Shown: positions 35,032-50,000 of the stretch, one piece after another
Layout: every line of letters starts with the position of its first letter
How positions within the stretch are numbered: position 1 is the first letter of the stretch
Made by a program: the position numbers and the translations under genes
Assembly: GCA_019914995.1 (NCBI GenBank)
Contig: CM034127.1
Location: forward strand, 1,426,001 to 1,490,000
DNA length: 64,000 nt
Direction: 5' to 3'
From: Acanthochlamys bracteata
Taxonomy: Eukaryota; Streptophyta; Magnoliopsida; Pandanales; Velloziaceae
Notes under the pieces: generated by a model
Told to the model about the DNA's origin: nothing
Databases searched by the model: none
What the model saw: only the letters and a program-made list of their open reading frames with translations

Positions 35032-38000
35032 GTATCTGCCTGTTTTGTTAGATTTAGCTGGCTTGCACCTCAACTTCTTGTGGATTTCTTCTTTTCTTTT
35101 TTCCCTCTCTTTGAAATGGCTAGAAACTTTCCCATTAGCTTGCAATTTATATACTTCCATTAATGATTTAGCTGGTACTTATTAGCCTTAACGAAATTTA
35201 TTATAGAGAATGTGATTATGTATTACATTGCAGAGGTATCAACTGCAAATAGTTTTGATATGACTTTATATGGGCAAAATTTATCCATCTGCGAATAACA
35301 TGCGTCAACTTAATGTGTTCCTGTCATATCTTTTGCTAATACTTAAGACAACTGTGTCCTCAATGTTATTGTTTGAACCAATTCTCACAAACTTATGTGC
35401 CTAGCCTATTATAAGGAATCTTCTGAAGCAAGAGATAGCATTTGTCATATAATCATCTTAAAAATTTACAAGTGGAGACCTTTCAGCATGTTGATAGTGC
35501 TGTATATCTAACTAGTTAAAATCCTTTGAGGTTAATTATTGGCTATAAAAGGCATGTTAGTAGTTTCTGTATGTGTTGCAGTATTCAAAATGAGGACTTA
35601 TCCCCAAAATGCTTTTAGGATTTGCAGGTCTGTTGCTCTCAAATTTTCTTAGATATGGCATTGGAGGCTGCTAGAGGTTTCTCTATTGATTCATTAGCTC
35701 CCTCCTTGTTCGGGCTTTTGTACCTTGTCACTCTGAATTTTAGACCCTTTTTTCGTATTACATCAGTACTTTGCTTTCCATCTTCTACTTTATTTATTCA
35801 AGTTATCGTGCTTCAGTAGAATCAGCTTTTGGTTTTCATTTTTTAGGTTTCGATTGATTGCTTGACATAGTACCTAATGAATACTATTTAGTGAGAGATG
35901 AGGTCGACTTTCTGTTGCCTTCTTATATGCAGTGGTAAACTCTCATGGGAGCAGGTTTTGAGGTATGCCAGGCTGCGCAAGAAGTATGTATCACTTTATG
36001 CATCATTGCTTAGAGCAGACAGCAATCGCATGGTAGTGGATGACAATGAGGAAATACAGAGCTTAGATCGGAAGCTTGATATCGAAGTTATTCTTCAGTG
36101 GAGGTTGACAATGAAAAATGCCTCTTCACTATGTGTTCAATTCATCGATTGCATGCATTGTTATTGATGTTTCCCTTTTACTTGAAATGCATTAGCAAAG
36201 TAGCTATTGTGTGATTGGAAAAGAAAAGTTAGTCTGTCTTGGGATAATAATTCCCTCATATTACATCTTTTTTGTCAACCAGGATGTTGGCACACAGATT
36301 TGTAGAGCAATCTGGGGATTCTAGTGTTTACGCGAATAAACAGAAATCTAAGAAGTCATGGTGGTCATTTGGAAGGTTAGTGTCCATGTTTGACTTGCAC
36401 TGATGAATTGTAACATTGAACAGCTTGCATCACTTACATGAAACTCAAAATTTTCTGCAGGAGTGGATCTAGCAATGAGGAGAATGAAACTAGGCAGCTC
36501 TCGGAAGAGGACTGGGAACAGATAAATAAAATAATTGGTTACAAGGAAGATTCAAATGAGCAGTTACCAGGAAAGGAAGACAAAGGAGATTTACTCCAAA
36601 TCTCTTTAGAAATCCGCATGAAACAGAATGCGACGAGGCTCATCTCTAATGGGGAAGAGCGCCTTGCTGATTTATCTTGTGAGGGATTGGATTGTTCCAT
36701 AAACGCATATGCAGAAACCAAAAATTTTGACCTTAAGTTGGGTTCCTATAGGCTCTCAACACCATATGGACTTTTGGCTGAGGTCAGATATACATTAGCT
36801 AATTATTTAGTCTGATGATAAGTGCAAGTCTTTACTACTGAATTGTGCAAAGCTGATTAATCACAGAGGTTCTTGTGATTTTGTCTAGAGTGCAACTGCT
36901 GCTGATTCTCTTGTTGGTAAATTTTGTTACAAGCCCTTCGATGCCAAAGTAGATTGGAGTTTTGTGGCCAAAGCTTCCCCATGTTATGTGACTGTACGTG
37001 AACTTGTTTAAAGTTTAAAACAGTCAAATATCATGCCTTGTATACCACTAATGATTGTGATTGTGATGCTATCAGTATATTAAGGAAGCTGTTGATCAAA
37101 TTACTGCTTTTTTCAAGAGCAATACAACTGTTAGTAGGACGTTAGCATTGGACACTGCAGCTGCAGTGCAGGTATTATGAATATAAGTCTGGTTCTGCAA
37201 ATGAGACTATCTATCTATTTTATTGAATTTTTTGCACTATTTGTATAAAGATGACAATAGATGGAGTCAAACGCACTGCTCAAGAAGAAGTTACGAAGGC
37301 GTTCAAAGATTTCTCCAGGTTTGTTCTAAGTGTGTTGTCTGGTGTGGGGTTGTAGAGGATTTAACTTTTAAAGTGTGGGCTGTTCAGATGTTATGCGTAA
37401 CTCTTATGTAGTTTCGTTGTAATAATCAATGCAAGTGTTAGATGAAAAAGTCAAATTTGGTGGCTTAGGAAGCTGAAAAATAGCAGCTATTCTGAAGCTT
37501 CATATTTGCACATACATCTTTCAGTTTGTTCTTTATTTCTTTAGTATTGTAGGTTTTAAAGTATTACCTATCATTTCCTGAATAGGATTTCTAAAACATG
37601 AGACTAGAGCAGCTACTGCCAAATCTGGACAGAATTCGGAGTTTTGAAATTTGCTGTTTACATCAAAGACCTTATTATTTTAGATTTTATAGCTAGCTAG
37701 TGGATCATGTTGTACTACTGCACTCTCAAAACTTGTGTCGAGTAAATGCAGTATATGCTATATGTAATTTTGTTCTTTTTTAATTTTTGTTATGCAGTCT
37801 TTATTAGGTCCTTCCATTTGGCAATCTATGCTCTTGATCAATGATCGTGTGTACTCGATCTGCTTGATAACTCTTCAGGATTTTAAGACTGAGATACAGC
37901 TGATATGATGTCTTCATTTTGTATGTAGGTTTTTCTTGGACCTTGATATTGCGGCTCCTAAGGTTATAGTTCCTACAAAGTTTTGCCCGAACAGCTCACA

Positions 38001-41000
38001 TGCAACTAGGCTTCTTCTTGATTTGGGACACTTGACATTAACAACGCGGGTAAAATTTTGAAGCTTTCTGAATTTGTCCAAAAATTTTAGTCAGCATCTG
38101 ACGTGGTTATTGTAAAGGACTTATGGGAACACGACTCATCTGAGAAGACGGATATGTACTTGCAATTTAACTTGGTTCTGAGTGATGTATCTGCATTTTT
38201 GGTGGATGGTGACTACCAATGGGAAGAAGCAGTATCCAATAGAGAAGCTGACATTCCTTCAGACATGATTTTACTGCCAGTCATTGAGAAATGTGGAATC
38301 GTCGCAAAACTTCAGCAGGTATTTCGTTTGTTTTTAATTTTCCAATATTATATTGTGCTGTTTTGATAAGTTGGTCTTTATTAACAGTACACTTCTGACA
38401 GTGATAACTTTGCACTTGTTTCATAGCTTCCTGCAGAAAATCCCTTTTATCCATCAACAAGGCTTTCTGTACGATTACCTTCTTTGGGATTTCATTTCTC
38501 TCCAGCTCGTTATCACCGACTGATGCAAGTTGTAAAGCTCTTTGAAGATGAAGATGCTGCGTCTGTGGATGTGCATCCCTGGGACCAAGCTGATTTCGAG
38601 GGATGGATATATCTTCTATCACGAAAGGTATTCCCACCTCTAATTTATGATTTGTTGCCAACTGCATGCTATTTATGGTGTTTCTAGATTGTAAATTGTT
38701 ATCTACTGATAGTTTGTAACTTGTTTATAGTAACCCAAAATACGCTAACAAAGTATATGAAGACTGTGTAAATGCTGTGCCTTTTTGGTATTATGATCAT
38801 GCATTTGTTTTTCTATGAATTTACTAATACGATTGATTTTGAGGCTGTAAGCTCAAACTACAAGATCATATTGTGTGAAATCTCAAAGTCTGATAGTACT
38901 TTATTAGATCTACAGCAGTACTATGGATACTTTGTTGAGTACTCTCCTTGTACTCTCTTTGTTCGTGTACTGTAGGGAGTGCTCAAGGGAGGACTAGCCA
39001 TTGTTTTATTCTGAGATCTATATATAGTTCCGCAATTCAATGAATGCCATAAAAGAAGGTTTGGGCCATGGACCTAAATAAGTAGAGATGCGACATTGGA
39101 ATTGTCGCAAGTCAAATGGGGTAGAGGAAGGCCTCTAGATGGCTAGACACGAATTTGAAGAAAGAGATTTCTATTAATAGGTGCCCCACAAGGTCCAGAA
39201 CCGAGCTCACTTTGGCGAGCATTCATAGTCTGGTCATGGCTTAGTTGTTATCCTTGATTTAATAAACTCATGATGTGAAGCTGGTATTTGATAGATCAAT
39301 GTAATATACGTATTCTTCATTTATTGCTGCATTTATGTTACAGGTTTATGATATAATAAACTTGTACTTTGATCAGTCATAGTGTAAAAAACTTTGTTAC
39401 TCCTTTAAGTAACATCTTTTAACTGTTTGTTAGGGCGTTGGAAATAGAGAAGCTCTATGGCAGCACAGATACTTATATCTAGTTGGACCCTATCTATATA
39501 TACTGGAAACTCCTGCATCGAAATCATACAAACAGTACATCAGGTGTCTTACTGCTTACTCGTTTCTTTTTCTTTTCTTTTTTATTTTTATTTTTAATGA
39601 TAATAACTGTGAGCAAAAGAACCTAGCATACTAATTTGGAGGATTACTTGGTCACTCAGATTTTCACTTTATTTCAATTATAAAAACTATGAGAAAAAGA
39701 ACTTAATGTCTTAATTTGATAGAGAAAATACTTCCTTACTAAAACTTTTTGAGAAAGAGATTATATGTAAGAAAAAACTGAGGTATCAACTTGCTGAATG
39801 CATCACATACTTTGGATGTATAAACAGTCCCAACTTTTTGGAATTGTGTTTGAATATGAGATAACGTTTTTGGACCTACTTGGATACTGTTGTGTTTGTT
39901 TTTGTATAATCTTTATGCCTTGCGAAATTTTCTCTGGCAATTTGGCAGTTACTGCAAATAAATATCATCACGTTTGAGTCAATTTAGTAGCTGTCATTTG
40001 GTTTGCTTTTGTTGAGGATGAACAAGCACCTTATGGAGTGTTCTAGGTACAAGCACGTAAGTAAGATAGTTTTTGTGCTTCAAGTTAGGAAACTGATGTT
40101 GTAATATATGACTGCATGTTTAATGAAGTTGAATGTTTATTACAGAACTGAATTAGCTAGGTTTTGTAGTAGATTACATAGCTAGTCCATATATTTGTCT
40201 TTGTAACTAATGCTATAGTAGATTACTGCATGTTTAATGAAGCTCAAAGTAAATTATGGCATTAACTAGCATTGGTCTGTTCCTTGCCAATGATATATCT
40301 AATCCTATATTTTGTCTTTGCAACTGTTTCTAAACTTACGGCCAGCCCCCTCTGTAACAGACTTGGGTATGTGTTACTATTTTGCAACGAATGCAGCTTC
40401 TCTTAGGTGATGTTTGGGAGTGCTTTTCAACTCCTTTTTGTTCCAACTTTTTATTTCACGTTCCCAATAAATCTTCTACAATATTCTACAGAATTTTAAA
40501 AAAAAATTAGAAGGTACAGAAAAATTCTACGCCGTAAGATTTTATTATTGCTTATTTTTATTTTTGTAGGTAAAAAATAGAGCTTGTTTTCCAAAAATAT
40601 CCAAAATATTTTTCGTCTCAGAAAAGCTTCTTTTCAAAAGCACTCCTAAACATCTCCTAAGTTAGTCTGATATCTGCAGCGATTCTGTCCTTTTTGTCTG
40701 ATTTATGTGGATTTTGCATCGCCTTTTACATTTGTGCATATGTTTGCGCAACTTTCATGCTTTTAGTGGTTTGGCAGCTTAAGTGGTAAACAAGTACAAC
40801 AAGTTCCAAAGGAGTTTACTGGTGACTCTGAGGATGTGCTTGCAGTGTATGATGCAGGAGTGTCTAATTCCAAGGTTGTGTCATATGGTTGTCTTAAAAA
40901 TTGTGTGATCCTAATTAACAAGTGAGCATGAGCTCTTGCTAACTTTCCTGATTGCAGGCTGTCGAAGATGCGAATGCCTTAATTCTAAAGTGTGACACTG

Positions 41001-44000
41001 GTGAATCTCGAAGAATGTGGCAGACTCGTCTTCAAGGAGCTATATACCGTGCATCGGTATAAATTTTCTTATATTAGGTTATTTGTTTTGCATGCTATTG
41101 ATTTATATACCCCGCTTGCAACATAAATTACAGTCATCTTATCTTTCTGTAATTGATCTTGTTTAATACTGTCTAGTGTACTAGGTGATACAGTTCATGT
41201 GTTGTTTCAAAATGCAACTTGCACTTAATATTTATTTACATACAACTAATGGTGCTCTGTTTGTAACTTCCTTCTATTTTTAATTATCATAGGGCTCTGC
41301 TGCAGTAACTAGTTTTGAAGAAACTTCTGATTCAACAGAAGCAAGTAACACATCAGATGACAGTTCTAATATAGATTTGGCTATGATGGAGACACTTTTT
41401 GTCACAGGTGTACTTGATGAACTGAAGATTTCTGTGAGCTGCAGCTGCCAGGTAAAGTTTGCAAAAACTAGTAGTTTGCCTCAGATATTTGTTGCAATGG
41501 CCTTATGTAATGTCCATATACAGAGGGATGATAGTTTCGAGAAGATGCTGATCAGCAGAGAAAGTCCTCTTTTGGAGTTCCGTGCCGTAGGTGGGCAGGT
41601 TGGTCTTATTTGAATGTTCTCGTGTCTTCGATTTTGTGCTTTTTAGTTCTTTTACCGTTTAGTGGATTGATTTTTTAGAGTAACAGGTAGAAGTTTCAAT
41701 AAAAGCAAAGAACATCCTAGTTGGAACTGTTCTGAACTTGCTGGAAATTGAAGATAAATATTGCTATGGTGGACAATCACAGCCTCGTTTCTTGGCAAGA
41801 TCCTTTCTAAATAATGCAGAATCTGCCAATTCTGATTATTCACCATCTTTCACAAACATCGACAAGCAAGAGAATGTAATCAACCAACAAAGTCAAACTG
41901 ATGGAGAAGAGAAGTTTTTTGAAGCGCCTGAGGATTTGAATGAGCTCAATGATACTCCTGTCCGGCGACAAGGAAGTGTTTCTGAGTATTTCAGTGCCGA
42001 GTCATCTTTACTCCCTCGAAATTCTCCATTGAAGCCCCCCACTTTTAACCGAATAGCTGGTTTAATTCCTGATGCTGAACTCCTGTCTAGAGGATCTAAT
42101 TTGGAAAACCTTGAAGATTTGGATAGCTTTATAAAAGCTCAAATGATAATTTACAGCCAGGATTCTCCTTTATATAACAATCTAGACAACAGGGTGAGTT
42201 GTTTCCTTTTTATGTAAATCTTTTTACTGTGTTCAAGCAATTAACACATGTATGCGGTATTCAGGTGGTGGTCATGCTTACAACTTTGTCGTTTTATTGT
42301 CACCGACCAACCCTTCTTGCACTTCTCGAGTTTGTTAATGCCATAAACTCTGGGGAGAAGGATTCAGACAAAGCAATAGATGCTGAAGACTCCTCTGAAT
42401 CTGATGGTTTTCCAGATGAACAGTCTGATTCTGTTGTTGTTGAAGAGCCACTTATGGAGGTATTGCGTGGTAAAGGAAAGACCAGGATAATTTTTTACCT
42501 AACGTTAAATTTGGTTAAAGCAGAGATTTTCTTAATGAATGAAGATGGTACTTCTCTTGCCACTTTGTCGCAGAATAACTTGCTCACTGATATTAAGGTA
42601 TCTTGTCTCTTTCATTTGCTGCATCCTTGTTTCTTCTTTGATTGCTGACATGTTCAATCTTTATTTGGCACAAGATTTTCTCATCTTCATTTAGTATTAG
42701 AGCGGCTCTTGGAAACCTCAAAATCAGCGATAACAGTCTTCCTAGTAGCCATCCATATTTCTGGATCTGTGACATGAGAGATCCAGCAGGAAGTTCCTTT
42801 GTGGAGGTATTCATCTTTTAATGGTTTTGTACAAATGGTGGTTATATGTACTTCCCGGAATTTATTTTTTCAACTTGCAGTGGTCTTGTAGATGTACTAC
42901 CTAAATAATCTACTTCATATTGGTTTCATGCTACTGTTGCAACCACAATCCTTTTTTTGATAATCTAGATTAGTCCACCTAGTTGATGAGCATTCTGTTC
43001 TCTAGAAAGTTTGTACCTCATCTAGTAAATTTCTTCGACCAAAAAATCCGTGGGGAACAGTTCGTGGGTACAACAGTTCTGGGGTTACCTTTAGACACTA
43101 CACTTCTCATAGAAATATGGGTAGAGACAAGTCTTGAAAATTTTCCATAAAAGTTGATTTTTATAATAGATTTACTCTTTTTCATTTGTGGTTTTGCAAA
43201 CTGTGACACAATTACCGAGGATCTGACTTGTATTCATTGATTTTGCTAAGCTGTGAGTCAATAATTTGATTTGTTTGATTTGACATGTGAGATGGAGACA
43301 TGTAGTTGTACCTGGTAGGAAATGTGGTGTATTCCAACTTTGAAGAAAATACATCGTAGTAGTACACAGAAAAGCTGGCTCTGGAATTAGTCTAAGTTGC
43401 AAGTTCTTGTAAACCTTTGAATCCCTTACTATTAGGCACTTGGTAAGATAGCACCTGGTTTGTATCTCCCTCAGCCAGAAATGGGGGTGCCTATTACTCT
43501 CCCTTGGAGCTTTTGGTTTAGAATGAAAAGTACATAAGGAATCTTTGATTTCAGTGACTCTTGATGCTTGGTTAGGAGCTAAATATACAGCTGTCTGCTT
43601 ATACATAAGAAATCTTTGATTTCAATGACTCTTGACGCTTGGTTAGGAGCTAAATATACAGTTGACTGCTTATACATTGCCATGTATGTATACATTGTTG
43701 TGCTAGAGACATTACAGATAATCAAGTGTTTTCTCGTAACTGCTACCATAATTTCATTAGTTTTTTTAGCCATCACAGAGTATTTCCCAAGCAAGTGCAC
43801 AACATCTCATACAGTGGCTGGTATTTCTTAGACAAAAACCTCAATTTTTATTTTTGAGTAGGACTTATGACATAAGTTTGTTTGCAGCTTGATTTCACTT
43901 CCTTTGACGTATCTGATGAAGACTATAATGGTTATGATTATAGCCTCGCTGGGCAGCTTTCAGAAGTTCGAATAGTATACTTGAATCGGTTTATTCAAGA

Positions 44001-47000
44001 GGTAGATCGTTTATATTTCAATTTCTTGTTCTTCTTGATTTGGTCTTTATCGGGTCTGAATGCCACCTGCAGGTTGTTAGCTACTTTATGGGGCTTGTAC
44101 CTAGTAACACAGAGACTGTTGTTAAGCTCAAAGATCGCGTCACTAACTCGGAGATGTGGGTTAGTACGAATGATATTGAGGGATCTCCAGCTTTTAAGCT
44201 TGATGTGTCACTGAAAAAGCCTATAATCGTTATGCCTAAGAGAACGGACAGCTTGGAGTAAGTTTGTGATCCTTGGTAGTAGATGATAACATTCTGATGT
44301 ATGTTTTATTGAAGCTCTAACATGTACTCTCATATTTAGTTACTTACAACTTGATGTACCTCACATCACTGTTCAAAACACGTTTTCATGGCTTGGTGGT
44401 GACAAGAATGATATTAGTGCAGTTCACGTGGAAGAAATGACTGTTAAGGTACTTTTAATGAGTTTTCTTCATTCTTTATTTGTTTCTTAATTCATTTTTT
44501 AGTGAAGAAATACATTTTGTGCAATTTACTAAATTGTGGAGCTGTATATATGGGCAACTCCAAGTAAGAATTAGGATAGATGGAGTATGGGTTTGCAGTG
44601 ACGGGTAAAGTTGCTGCAACATTGACGGGTAGTTATTTCTGTAGGAGCATTGCCAGACCTCCTAAACTATGATTCCATGTGTTAACGTGTTGCATGGATT
44701 AGTTCATCATGGGTGTACTCTATAATTTCACTTACAGGTTAAGTTACACATTTATTGGAATGTAGATAATATTGAGTTTCAGAATTTATCCTACTTCTTT
44801 AGATAGGAGAGCTGGTCTCCTAACTAGAATCAGCATTAGATGATAGTAGGAAATTTGACAGCTCCATGCAAATTGCTGTATCCAACATTACGTTCACTCA
44901 AATAGACCTCCTTGATGTACCACACTTGAGAACTGCATACTTTGTCAAGGGAACATCATATGCATGTAAGCCAACAGGTCCACCATTTAGGTTTGTGATG
45001 TCACTATCGTGGATCTGTAAACAATTGGGTTGCAGTTTCTTGGATTATTTGAGTAACAGTTTCTATTTGTCTCTTTGAGAAAATATTTCTGCTCTTGTTA
45101 AAAGTATTTAGTAATTCTTTCACAAAGGTAGTCTTGGAGAAAGAAAATTGAGGGGTATGAATGGCAGGTAAGTTGGATTGAAGAAAAGCGAGACAAAAAT
45201 TTTGGAAAAATAGAATAAGAAAACTAAAATTACATAAGCTTCATAAGAAAGAGAGGGCAAGCCTCATTGCTCAGGATTTAGATTACCGTTTAGGCGGCTT
45301 TAATAGCTTTCAAAAGGAAAGAGAGTAACCATAGAGGGGACGCATTTACATGGGTCGTAGTCTGGCCTATGTCCACACAGGGAATTTGGCAGATTCTCAC
45401 TTGTAGAGTGATTACTTCTTCCCTTTCTGGCTGCAGATGGGAGGGTATGTATAGACAGTTTAATATTACAAATTGAACTAGTTTACCACTGCAACTTAAA
45501 TGCCGAATGTATCAGCTGTATGACAGATTCCTTGTAGAAAGGATTATTACTGTCAGAGCAGATTGCTGATTTCACACAAAAGCAGGCCCTATAAATGACG
45601 GAATTTGCTCTGATGTTCAATTATTAGGTCACTGTAGTTATTAATCCCTGTGAACCTTCCTTCTGCAAACAAAGGGATGTGGGCATTAAGTGATTAGCAT
45701 ACCTTAGACTCCAGCCTGAACTGCATGCCCATAGAAAAGCGAAGGTGAGGAAGGAAAGAGAAGTAGTGTGCCAGAGAAGAAGGAGAAGAATGTTAAAGTA
45801 AGAAATGATGAAAGAAATTGAAGAGAAGCTTGAGAGGAAAGTAAAGGAGAAAAAGAAAAGAGAGAGTCATGGGTTGGGTGTAAGGAGTCTCCAAAAATTA
45901 TAGCAAAGTGGAACTGTTGAGTGAATTATTTGGTTTTGTTTATTGGGATTATATCAAAAAGTTAATTTAAATGCGTCACGCAAGATCTTTTTTATTTTTA
46001 TATTTAAGTGCAGCTCTAAATTGAAAGGAGATTTTGAACTCTCAATACTATAATAGATCTATGCATCCAAGTGGGGATTACACGTAGGCTAGTTGCGTTG
46101 GATATTGTCTTTAAAAAAGGAAAGAAATATAACAAATCTAATGGAACACTTACAACCATACGGTGGAAATTGCATTGAGATAAACAAGTAGTAGTTATAA
46201 GCCGAATCTTGAAGGAAAAAAACTGGGATATAGACGGAGATAGTAACATGATATGGCTGGGAATGGCTAATTGCATTAGAAACATTGCGAGAGAAGTCTT
46301 AGTAGAATCAAAGTTAGAAAACTCCCACACAAGAAAACTTGATGGTGGAATGAAAGTGTATAAAACGCAGTTAAGCAAAAAGAAAATGCTACAAGAATCT
46401 ACCAAAAGAAAATAATATGGAAGCATTTGAAAAATATAAATTAGCAAAGAAAGAAGTTAAGAAACCGATTGCTGAGTCTTGTACTACGGATTCTAAAAAC
46501 TTATATAAATATTTAGATACTAAGGAGGAAGAGAATGCTATCTATAGAATTGTACATCAGAGAGAAAAAGAAATTAGAGATATAAATCAAATTAGATGCA
46601 TTAAGGATGATGACCCTTCAATATTATTTCGTAGTAGTGATATCACAAACAGATGGATAACTTATTTTAATAAATTATTGAACGAAAGACACGTGGTTAT
46701 AACTGATTTGATGAATGTTGATGTAGATAAGAATGTTAATTATATTAGAAAATTTCAACCATAAGAAGTTAGAGAAGCTCTGAAAAAGATGAAGATGAGT
46801 AAAGCCATTGGTCCAGACACAATTGAAGTTTGGGGACATTTAGGTCAAGCGGGGAGTACTTAGTTAACAAAATTATTTAATGTTATTTCAAAGAGTAGAA
46901 AGATATCAGATGAATGGAGGAAAAGTGGCTTTACTGTCTATTTATAAATATAAGGAAAAAGATCGTACGAATTATAGAGGAATCAAGCTCATGAGCCATA

Positions 47001-50000
47001 CACTGAAGTTGTGGGAGATAGTTATTGAGCATAAATTAAGATATTATTTGAAGATTTTAGATAATCAGTTTGGTTTTATGTCCAAAAGATATATTATGGA
47101 AATAATTTATCTATTCAGGAGATTGATAGAATAATATAGAGAGGAGCAAGACCTACATATGATTTTTATAGATTTAGGAAAAGCTTACGATAGGATAGCT
47201 AAAAAAGTGTTATGATGAGTATTAGAAAGAAAATATATATCTAATACATATATAAAGATCATTAAGGATATGTACGATGGAGTAGTCACTAGAGTACACT
47301 GTAATGGTGGTATTAGTAAAGAGTCTTCTATTGCGACAGATTTACATTAAGGTTTAGCTTTAAATTCTTACCTATTTATTTTAGTAATTGATGAACTCAC
47401 TCGACATATTCATGATGAAGTATCATGGTGTATGTTATTCGCCGATAAAAACAGAGTTTTAATTGAAGAGACAAAAAAGAGATTAAATTAAAAATTGAAA
47501 TATTGGAAGACTATCTTAAAATCTAAGGGTCTTAAATTAAGTGGACTAAGATAGAATACATGCATTGTTATTTTAGTAAACATAATACTATTGTTATTGT
47601 AGAGGATTGTTTTGTACAGCAAAGTGATAATTTTAAATATTTAGGATCAGTTAAGGAAGGAGGAATTGAAGAAGATGTTATGCATGGAATTAAAATAGGA
47701 TGGATGAAACGGCGAAGTGCTACCGAAATTTTGTGCGATAAGAAAATCTCCTTAAGACTAAGCTGGGAGTTTTATACAATGATAATTTGGCCTGTAATGT
47801 CATACGATAGTGAGTGCTGAGCTATTAAAGGTCAAGAATAAAATAAACGTAGAGAAAATGAGGATGTTAAAATAGATGTGTGTATATTAGAATGGACAAA
47901 ATATGAAATGAGAATATACGCCAGTAAGCAGTTGTCGTGCCGATTGAAGACAAGTTAAGAAAAAATAAACTTACGTAGTTCGGACATATCTTGCGCAAAC
48001 CAAAAGATGCTATAGTGCATAAGAGTGATGTGATTCTATTTGAACACTATGAAAAAAATGGATAGATAGACCAAAATTAACTTAGCGTAGGGTGGTAGCG
48101 GATGATTTAGATGAATTAGATCTTTAGCTGGATCTGGTTTATAATCGAATGAAATGAAAAAAACGGATTCATATACCCGACCCCACTCAAGTGAGATAAG
48201 GACTTAGGTTACTGTTGTTGTTGCATTAAAGTGGGGATAAAGACTTTTTGATTGAGATGATAAGCATTTGGACTTTACGATACTTATGGGTAATGTAGTT
48301 ATACATTTAAAAAGAAGTTTATGTAATCATACAATGCAAGTTAGAATGAACAGGTGGTGTCCTAGATCATCTTTTTGGTTCATCTGTTTCACTCTTAGAA
48401 CTGTTAGTTTCTCTTCAGTCTAGACATTCCTCTTAGAAAAATTAGTACACCTTCTAAGTGGACCATCTAGCCTAATTCTCTATATTTTACCACATCGCAT
48501 CTTGACATGAAGCTTTGGTGAGAACTGAAGCATTTTGGAGTCTTGGTACAAAGAGCTGTCGAGTTTGTTTGGCTATCTTCTTACATCCCCCAAACAAATG
48601 AGATAAGGTTCCAAAAGTGCTAACTTCTTACAAGTCCTTGACCTTGCAGATCAGTCACCTTCCATGCTCCTCTGTCGCCTTCAATGTCTATGATATTCAA
48701 CCTTTTGGTTGCTGCATCCTCTTTGCCACCCACCATGTTAGTTTCATCACTGCTTCTTCTTGTAGGCTTCTCCTGTGTTCGGTATACATACCTAGGTTGA
48801 TAGCATCTTCACCCTGTTCTTTATGATCCCATGCGCAACCATGTTGCCATTTTTGAGTCGATGGAATGCAAAGGGATTATAACAGCTCGGTTGTTGTTAG
48901 AGTAAAGGAGCATTCAAACACCTCCACAAGTTAGATTAGCTTCCCTTAATCTCCGAAATATGCATACATACTTACTGCGTCACATGAAAAAGAGCATTTC
49001 TTTCAAGTTTGTCCATATAAGCCCTCAGCACTTAAGGCATTTTTGCCTCTGTTCTCTGAATATGTCGATAAGGTATGATGATGTGGTTGTATTTGTAGTT
49101 GTTGAACACTTAAACACTACGTTGGTATAACACCCTTGGTTAGTGTGTTTGCAGTATGTAAAAATGATTGTAATTGTTGGCTTGTTCTTTCTTGTGATAC
49201 TGGTTCTATGTGAAGGATTTTTTCAAAGTCTTATAATCCTATTTCTAGGTTAAGTAGATAAGGTCTATACTTATTTTATTATTTATTTTTGTATGTATTA
49301 TGTATGAAGCTTCTTGTAACTCTATTTTCTTTCTCATGATGTAGATTAAAGGCATAAATGTGACTGTTGGTCATGGAACTACATCTGGTGAAAGTATAAT
49401 TGAAAATGTTGAAGGGCTTTCTATTGTTATTCAGAGATCATTGCGTGATTTGTCCCATCTAATTCCTGCCACGGAGGTTGCTCTTAAGGTAATGGTTGCT
49501 GATTTCTTTTAATCAGCCTTCCTTGGTCTTACATGTTTTTCTTTCCGTCTGGTTCGATTTTCAGGTAGAAGTTTTGAAAGCAGCTCTTTCGAACAGAGAG
49601 TATGAAATAATTACAGAGTGTGCATCATCTAATATTTCTGAGACTCCAAAGGATGTACCAAAACTGGATGTGGGATCTCCAACTTCTTCAGTCGAATCTC
49701 CAGAAATGCAGCTTTCTCATGGTTCAAGTACAGAGGACCCTCCATCATCAGATAAAGGAACATGGATCACAATGAGGGTTTCTGTCTCTATTGATTTGGT
49801 AGAGTTGTCTTTGCATTCAGGGCCTTTCAGAGATTCACCTCTTGCCAGAGTGCAGGTACTATGATTCTTCCTTAGACTTCACCTAGATTTGCTTGTCATT
49901 TTGGGATAAAGTATCACAGCAGAACAGAAGCCATAGTAGTTAGCACTTCCAGTTTTTATCTTTGACCTCATGGTGTGTTTTCCTTCTGCTATCCAAGTGG

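Noticed and set aside
44866-45078. A possible extra VPS13 exon in intron 29
   Set aside because: Exons 29 and 30 join directly in phase 0 and give a sequence consistent with other VPS13 proteins. The 44.9-kb frame has no good acceptor/donor pair and no VPS13 resemblance.
46209-47820. Several separate small genes in VPS13 intron 29
   Set aside because: The short frames are consecutive pieces of one LINE reverse transcriptase broken by frameshifts and stops.
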